64,000 bases of DNA from Chloroflexota bacterium. Its GTDB lineage: Bacteria; Chloroflexota; Anaerolineae; Aggregatilineales; Phototrophicaceae. The position numbers and the translations under genes were made by a program. Position 1 is the first letter of the stretch. Every line of letters begins with the position of its first letter. This document shows positions 60,812 through 64,000 of the stretch, in pieces. The notes beneath the pieces were generated by a model. That model was not told the origin of the DNA. It searched no databases and worked only from the letters and a program-made list of their open reading frames with translations. The stretch spans positions 1 through 64,000 of the forward strand of contig JACRPS010000032.1 of assembly GCA_016223085.1 (NCBI GenBank), given 5' to 3'.

Positions 60812-61591
60812 GTTCGCTGGCAGATAGGCCCGCGCTACGAAGGTCGTCGTCAACCGCAGCGGCTGGCCCGGCTGCGGATACTCGCGCTCAATCGCCGCCT
60901 GCATCGCCGCAACGCCGCGTTCCAGTTCGTCATCAGTCAGCCGCCAGGTAGATGACCACAACCGCGCCCGTGCCCCCTTCAACACGTCCAGAGCAGACTG
61001 CTCCATGACGAAGTTGTGTGTCTGTTCCGGACCAACCGGCTGCCAGCCTTCATCTTCCAGAAACGTGCTGTTGTTCTTCCAGTGAACGCCTACGTCCTCG
61101 TTGCGCTCCGGCGGAATGACGGCTTTAAACGCATCCCACAGGCTTTGATAGCGGTTGTCGGAGCGCGTCCAGGCATGAACCAGCGGTGCGCCGGTATTCA
61201 GCACCCGTTCCAGCTCGCGCAGCACGTCGCGCCAGCCGGCAATCAGGTGAAAGACGTGGACGGCTACCGCACCGTCAAACGCATTATCCGGGAACGGCAG
61301 GCGGGTAGCGTCGCCTTCCACCACATAAATCGGCTCACCGTTGCGCTTGGTTCTCAGCCGTTCCATCATCCCGCGCGATAGATCAATCCCATAATACGCG
61401 CTAACATGTGGCGCGACCGGCAGCGCAATCCGCCCCGTGCCGACACCGATTTCCAGCACGCGGCTGGAGGTGGACAGGCTGCCCACGCGGGCGATCAGCG
61501 CGCCAATCGCCGCCTCTTCCCCCGGCGGAAACCCCCGCGTCTGGTCGTAGTAGTCAACAGCGCGGTCGAATTTCACGGACTCACTTGCCAT
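60803..61591 (-). CDS. SAM-dependent methyltransferase (class I)
   Basis: A 262-aa methyltransferase. VLEIGVGTGRIALPVA near residue 45 is motif I, then YYGIDLSRGMMERL, GDATRLPFPDNAFDGAVAVHVFHLI, and the LNTGAPLVHAWTRSDN strand. The C-terminal 90 residues form a helical lid typical of small-molecule methyltransferases. No SD is visible because a low-complexity tract starts at the ATG, and the 3' end likewise coincides with such a tract. Confidence 0.9.
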   Translation of the reverse strand: MASESVKFDRAVDYYDQTRGFPPGEEAAIGALIARVGSLSTSSRVLEIGVGTGRIALPVAPHVSAYYGIDLSRGMMERLRTKRNGEPIYVVEGDATRLPFPDNAFDGAVAVHVFHLIAGWRDVLRELERVLNTGAPLVHAWTRSDNRYQSLWDAFKAVIPPERNEDVGVHWKNNSTFLEDEGWQPVGPEQTHNFVMEQSALDVLKGARARLWSSTWRLTDDELERGVAAMQAAIEREYPQPGQPLRLTTTFVARAYLPANSF

Positions 61592-61643
61592 AGTCTCCAG
61601 TCTCCAGTCGTCAGGCTTCAGTTCTCAGTTGCCAGTTATCGGT
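61591..61643. repeat. Low-complexity tract at the methyltransferase start
   Basis: TAGTCTCCAGTCTCCAGTCGTCAGG...CAGTTCTCAGTTGCCAGTTATCGG, of the same general type as 54335-54492. It occupies the position of the gene's ribosome-binding site. Confidence 0.75.
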
Positions 61644-61696
61644 TTGATTAGCGACTTAGCGCATGAGTGTTTTATTACTCGGAACTTTTCCATTCA

Positions 61697-62002
61697 TCAC
61701 TCATACCGCTTGTTCAGCGTCGGCGCATAGCGATTCACCGTATCCTCACCCAGCTTGTCCACCAGCTTCTTGCGCAGCTTCGGCGTTTCTTCCGCCCATT
61801 TGTCCTGAAGCTGTTCCTTGGTCGCGCCCCGGCTATCACCGGCCAGCGTCACCATCCCCTGCGCCAGCGTCGGCGCGCTCAGAATCACACGCTTCACTTC
61901 GGCTGCGGCGCAGTTGGGGCAGCCCGGCGCGGGATCGTCAAAACGGTGCCGCGCCTCAAACCGATGGCCGCACGACTCGCAGCGGTAGTCATAGAGAGGC
62001 AT
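61697..62002 (-). CDS. FmdB-type zinc ribbon protein
   Basis: A 101-aa protein. MPLYDYRCESCGHRFEARH begins the FmdB/CxxC_CXXC_SSSS ribbon, and GCPNC completes the metal site. The C-terminal half is charged and helical (ATKEQLQDKWAEETPKLRKKLVDKL). ATG at 62002 is chosen because the ribbon starts there; an in-frame extension would run through a palindromic repeat. Proteins of this family are presumed regulators, without a firm function. Confidence 0.88.
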   Translation of the reverse strand: MPLYDYRCESCGHRFEARHRFDDPAPGCPNCAAAEVKRVILSAPTLAQGMVTLAGDSRGATKEQLQDKWAEETPKLRKKLVDKLGEDTVNRYAPTLNKRYE

Positions 62003-62025
62003 TGTTCCACTTCCTATTCTATAGG

Positions 62026-62055
62026 GTAGGGGCGGGTTTAGAAACCCGCCCCTAC
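62026..62055. repeat. GTAGGG-family palindrome, 14-bp arms
   Basis: GTAGGGGCGGGTTT-AG-AAACCCGCCCCTAC, perfect 14-base arms with a 2-base loop. The core matches the copy at 6052-6073. It lies between the FmdB and transporter genes, which are divergent. Confidence 0.95.
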
Positions 62056-62114
62056 GTCGTTCATATGAATTGTAGCATATCCTGATCGCCGTCAAGGTTC
62101 GCTACCTTTTGTGT

Positions 62115-62120
62115 TAAAAT
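62115..62120 (+). promoter_or_regulatory. -10 element suggesting a leaderless transporter mRNA
   Basis: TAAAAT matches the -10 consensus at 5 of 6 positions and ends only 8 bases before the transporter ATG at 62128. No Shine-Dalgarno lies between. If used, transcription would begin at or next to the A of the start codon. The -35 is weak. Confidence 0.4.
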
Positions 62121-62127
62121 TCGCAAT

Positions 62128-63924
62128 ATGTTGTCATCACAAGAGATCATTCTCCTTATCATCATCCTGGCGGCGCTGGCGTTGATCATTTCGAGTCGCC
62201 TGCGGGCCGACCTGGTGGCGCTGCTGGTGCTGCTGGCGCTGGCCTTCAGCGGTCTGGTGTCGGCACCGGAAGCGGTTTCCGGTTTCAGCCGGTCAGCAGT
62301 CGTTACGATCATCGGCCTGTTCGTCATCACGCAGGGGTTGGAAAATACCGGCCTGGTACAGTGGGTTGCCAACCACCTGCGGCGCATCGGCGGCGGGTCA
62401 GAAGCGCGGCTGGTGGTGCTGTTTATGGCGGCGGGCGCGCTGCTGTCGCTCATCATGAACAACATCGCAGCGGGCGCGGTGCTGCTGCCGGCGGCGATTC
62501 AGGTCAGCCGCGACTCCGATGTACGCGCCTCAAAAGTGCTGATTCCGCTGTCGTTTGGCACGCTGGTTGGCGGCATGGCAACCTATTTTACGACCGCCAA
62601 CATCATCCTCAGCAGCATTCTGATTGACCAGCAGCAGCAGGGACTTAACATGATGGACTTCCTTCCGGTTGGCGGCCTCATCACCCTGCTGGCGCTCATG
62701 TATATGGCGACGCTGGGACGGCGGCTGTTGCCCGCCCGCGATTCCGTCGGTCAGAACGTTACCCCACGCAGCCTGTCGCGCAGCTTATCGGAAACCTACC
62801 ACCTGGACGAGCGCCTGTGGGAAATTGAAGTTCCCCGTAACGCGCGCCTGGTGAATATCCCGCTGCGGGATAGTCATATCGGGGAACTGCTGGGCATCAC
62901 GGTCGTCGCCATCTGGCGCGGCGGCCACGCCATCCTGGCGCCGTCCCCGACGGAAGTCATCCGCGCCGGCGATTACCTGCTGGTGCTGGGACGGGAAGAC
63001 CGCGTGACTCGGCTGGCGGAGTGGGGGCTGATCGTTGGTCGGCAGAACCACAACGGGCGTCACAGCTACGCGGTTGATCTGACGGAAGTGGTCATCCCGC
63101 CGCGTTCGGCAGCCATTGGCAAAACGTTAAAAGACCTGCGCTTCCGCAACAAATACGGCTTAACCAGCGTCGCCCTGTGGCGGGAAGGGCAAAGCTACCG
63201 CACCGATGTGGGCACGTTCCCGCTGGAAGTGGGCGACGCGCTGCTGATGGTTGGCGCGACCAACCGCATCAAATCGCTGGCGCAGGACCGCGATTATCTC
63301 GTCCTGCAAAGCAGCCACATCCACCAACCGCCGCACCCGGAAAAAGCGCGGTGGGCACTGCTGGTGACGGCGCTGGTGCTGGCGGTCGCCATCCTCAGCC
63401 CGCTGCCGCTGCCGCTGGTGATGCTGGCCGGCGCGGCGGCCATGATCCTCAGCGGCAGCGTGAATCTGGATGAAGCCTACCGGGGTATCGAGTGGCGCGT
63501 GGTGTTCCTCATCGCCGGGATGCTGCCGCTCAGCATCGCCATGACCAACACCGGACTCGCGGCGCGGCTAGGGGATATGATCGGCAGCCTGGCACCGTTC
63601 GGCCCGGTTATCCTGATCGCTACGCTGTTCACGCTGACCACGCTGGTCACGCAGGTGATCGGCGGGCAGGTCAGCGCGCTGCTGATCGGCCCCATCGCCA
63701 TCAGCGCGGCGCTGCAAGCCGGGGTGAACCCGCAGGCCGCCGCCGTCGCGGTCGCAATCGCCTGCTCTACCGCTTTCCTCACGCCAATTGCCCACCCGGT
63801 CAACGTGCTGATGATGGGGCCGGGCGGCTACACGTTCACCGACTTCTTTAAGGTCGGCCTGGGCATGACCGTTGTCACCTTCGCCGGCCTCTTGCTGGGG
63901 CTAGCGATCTTCTGGGGCGTGTAG
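62128..63924 (+). CDS. SLC13/DASS-type anion symporter with two RCK_C domains
   Basis: A 598-aa membrane transporter. N-terminal helices (residues 5-200) include VTIIGLFVITQGLENTG and LIMNNIAAGAVLLPAAI, typical of the CitMHS/DASS group. A cytoplasmic stretch (about 225-405) holds two TrkA-C-like domains (WEIEVPRNARLVNIPLRD, VDLTEVVIPPRSAAIGKTLKDL). The second helix block ends STAFLTPIAHPVNVLMMGPGGY. The inserted RCK_C pair suggests ligand or nucleotide gating. Possible substrates are sulphate, dicarboxylates or other anions. Confidence 0.9.
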   Translation: MLSSQEIILLIIILAALALIISSRLRADLVALLVLLALAFSGLVSAPEAVSGFSRSAVVTIIGLFVITQGLENTGLVQWVANHLRRIGGGSEARLVVLFMAAGALLSLIMNNIAAGAVLLPAAIQVSRDSDVRASKVLIPLSFGTLVGGMATYFTTANIILSSILIDQQQQGLNMMDFLPVGGLITLLALMYMATLGRRLLPARDSVGQNVTPRSLSRSLSETYHLDERLWEIEVPRNARLVNIPLRDSHIGELLGITVVAIWRGGHAILAPSPTEVIRAGDYLLVLGREDRVTRLAEWGLIVGRQNHNGRHSYAVDLTEVVIPPRSAAIGKTLKDLRFRNKYGLTSVALWREGQSYRTDVGTFPLEVGDALLMVGATNRIKSLAQDRDYLVLQSSHIHQPPHPEKARWALLVTALVLAVAILSPLPLPLVMLAGAAAMILSGSVNLDEAYRGIEWRVVFLIAGMLPLSIAMTNTGLAARLGDMIGSLAPFGPVILIATLFTLTTLVTQVIGGQVSALLIGPIAISAALQAGVNPQAAAVAVAIACSTAFLTPIAHPVNVLMMGPGGYTFTDFFKVGLGMTVVTFAGLLLGLAIFWGV

Positions 63925-64000
63925 CCGTTAACCCGACCAGTTGACCGCCCAAATTCCGCCAGATGGCTCATTCCAGCCATGCGGTTTTCCTCTACGATGA

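Noticed and set aside
62002-62095. N-terminal extension of the FmdB protein
   Set aside because: The extension is translated palindrome and intergenic sequence, and the zinc ribbon begins exactly at the 62002 ATG.

Overview
This window is 64 kb of a bacterial chromosome of roughly 58-60 % GC (judged by eye). The gene repertoire suggests a monoderm, heterotrophic, rod-shaped or filamentous bacterium, most likely of the Chloroflexota (Anaerolineae-like). Clues are extracytoplasmic solute-binding proteins with plain signal peptides, tandem DarA-type c-di-AMP receptors, a ROK-regulated sugar transporter, WSPDG propeller proteins, and mre plus min genes with no outer-membrane genes. This placement is inference. 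No rRNA, tRNA, CRISPR array or intact mobile element was found.

Layout. 0.2-2.9 kb: sugar-binding protein and ROK repressor, sharing an operator-like box. 3.1-6.0 kb: small membrane protein, two tandem DarA-like proteins, a TolB-like propeller. 6.1-14.8 kb: a tight nine-gene operon read leftwards from a strong promoter with LacI operators (lacI, a NamZ-type muramidase, an ABC sugar importer, GNAT, PIG-L, ROK kinase, SIS protein). It is probably a cell-wall amino-sugar scavenging pathway. 15.2-16.3 kb: transposase remnant and a WD40 protein. 16.4-26.1 kb: a two-gene molybdenum hydroxylase plus a BMP-type nucleoside ABC importer, together a likely purine uptake and oxidation module. 26.1-35.8 kb: rodA, a glyoxalase-family gene, and the mreB-mreC-mreD-mrdA-(membrane protein)-minC-minD-minE cluster. 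35.9-44.5 kb: tilS, a frameshifted response regulator, NagZ-like GH3, a PAS histidine kinase, a DUF4258/DUF2283 pair, and an esterase-CapA fusion. 44.6-54.8 kb: a Clp ATPase whose first AAA module is degenerate, a phosphohexomutase, methyltransferases, a GT4 and flippase pair, and a secreted intradiol dioxygenase-like lipoprotein. 54.8-63.9 kb: two B12-radical SAM paralogs around a duplicated RelBE-like cassette, an amidohydrolase, a methyltransferase, an FmdB zinc ribbon, and an SLC13/RCK transporter.

The most striking signal is a dense population of dispersed repeats. One family is a palindrome of about 28 bp beginning GTAGGG. Its two arms change together from copy to copy while dyad symmetry is kept. 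At least 18 copies occur, mostly intergenic, but four lie inside or at the edge of protein genes and all four are read in the same frame. Three further repeat classes also occur: CTTTGCG/GCCAAG hairpins, CCCCCTCTCC-type hairpins, and ACTGACGACTAA-like low-complexity tracts. They too enter reading frames, supply stop codons, and in one case supply a signal-peptide-like N-terminus. This resembles Rickettsia palindromic elements in behaviour and is the best candidate here for an undescribed system.
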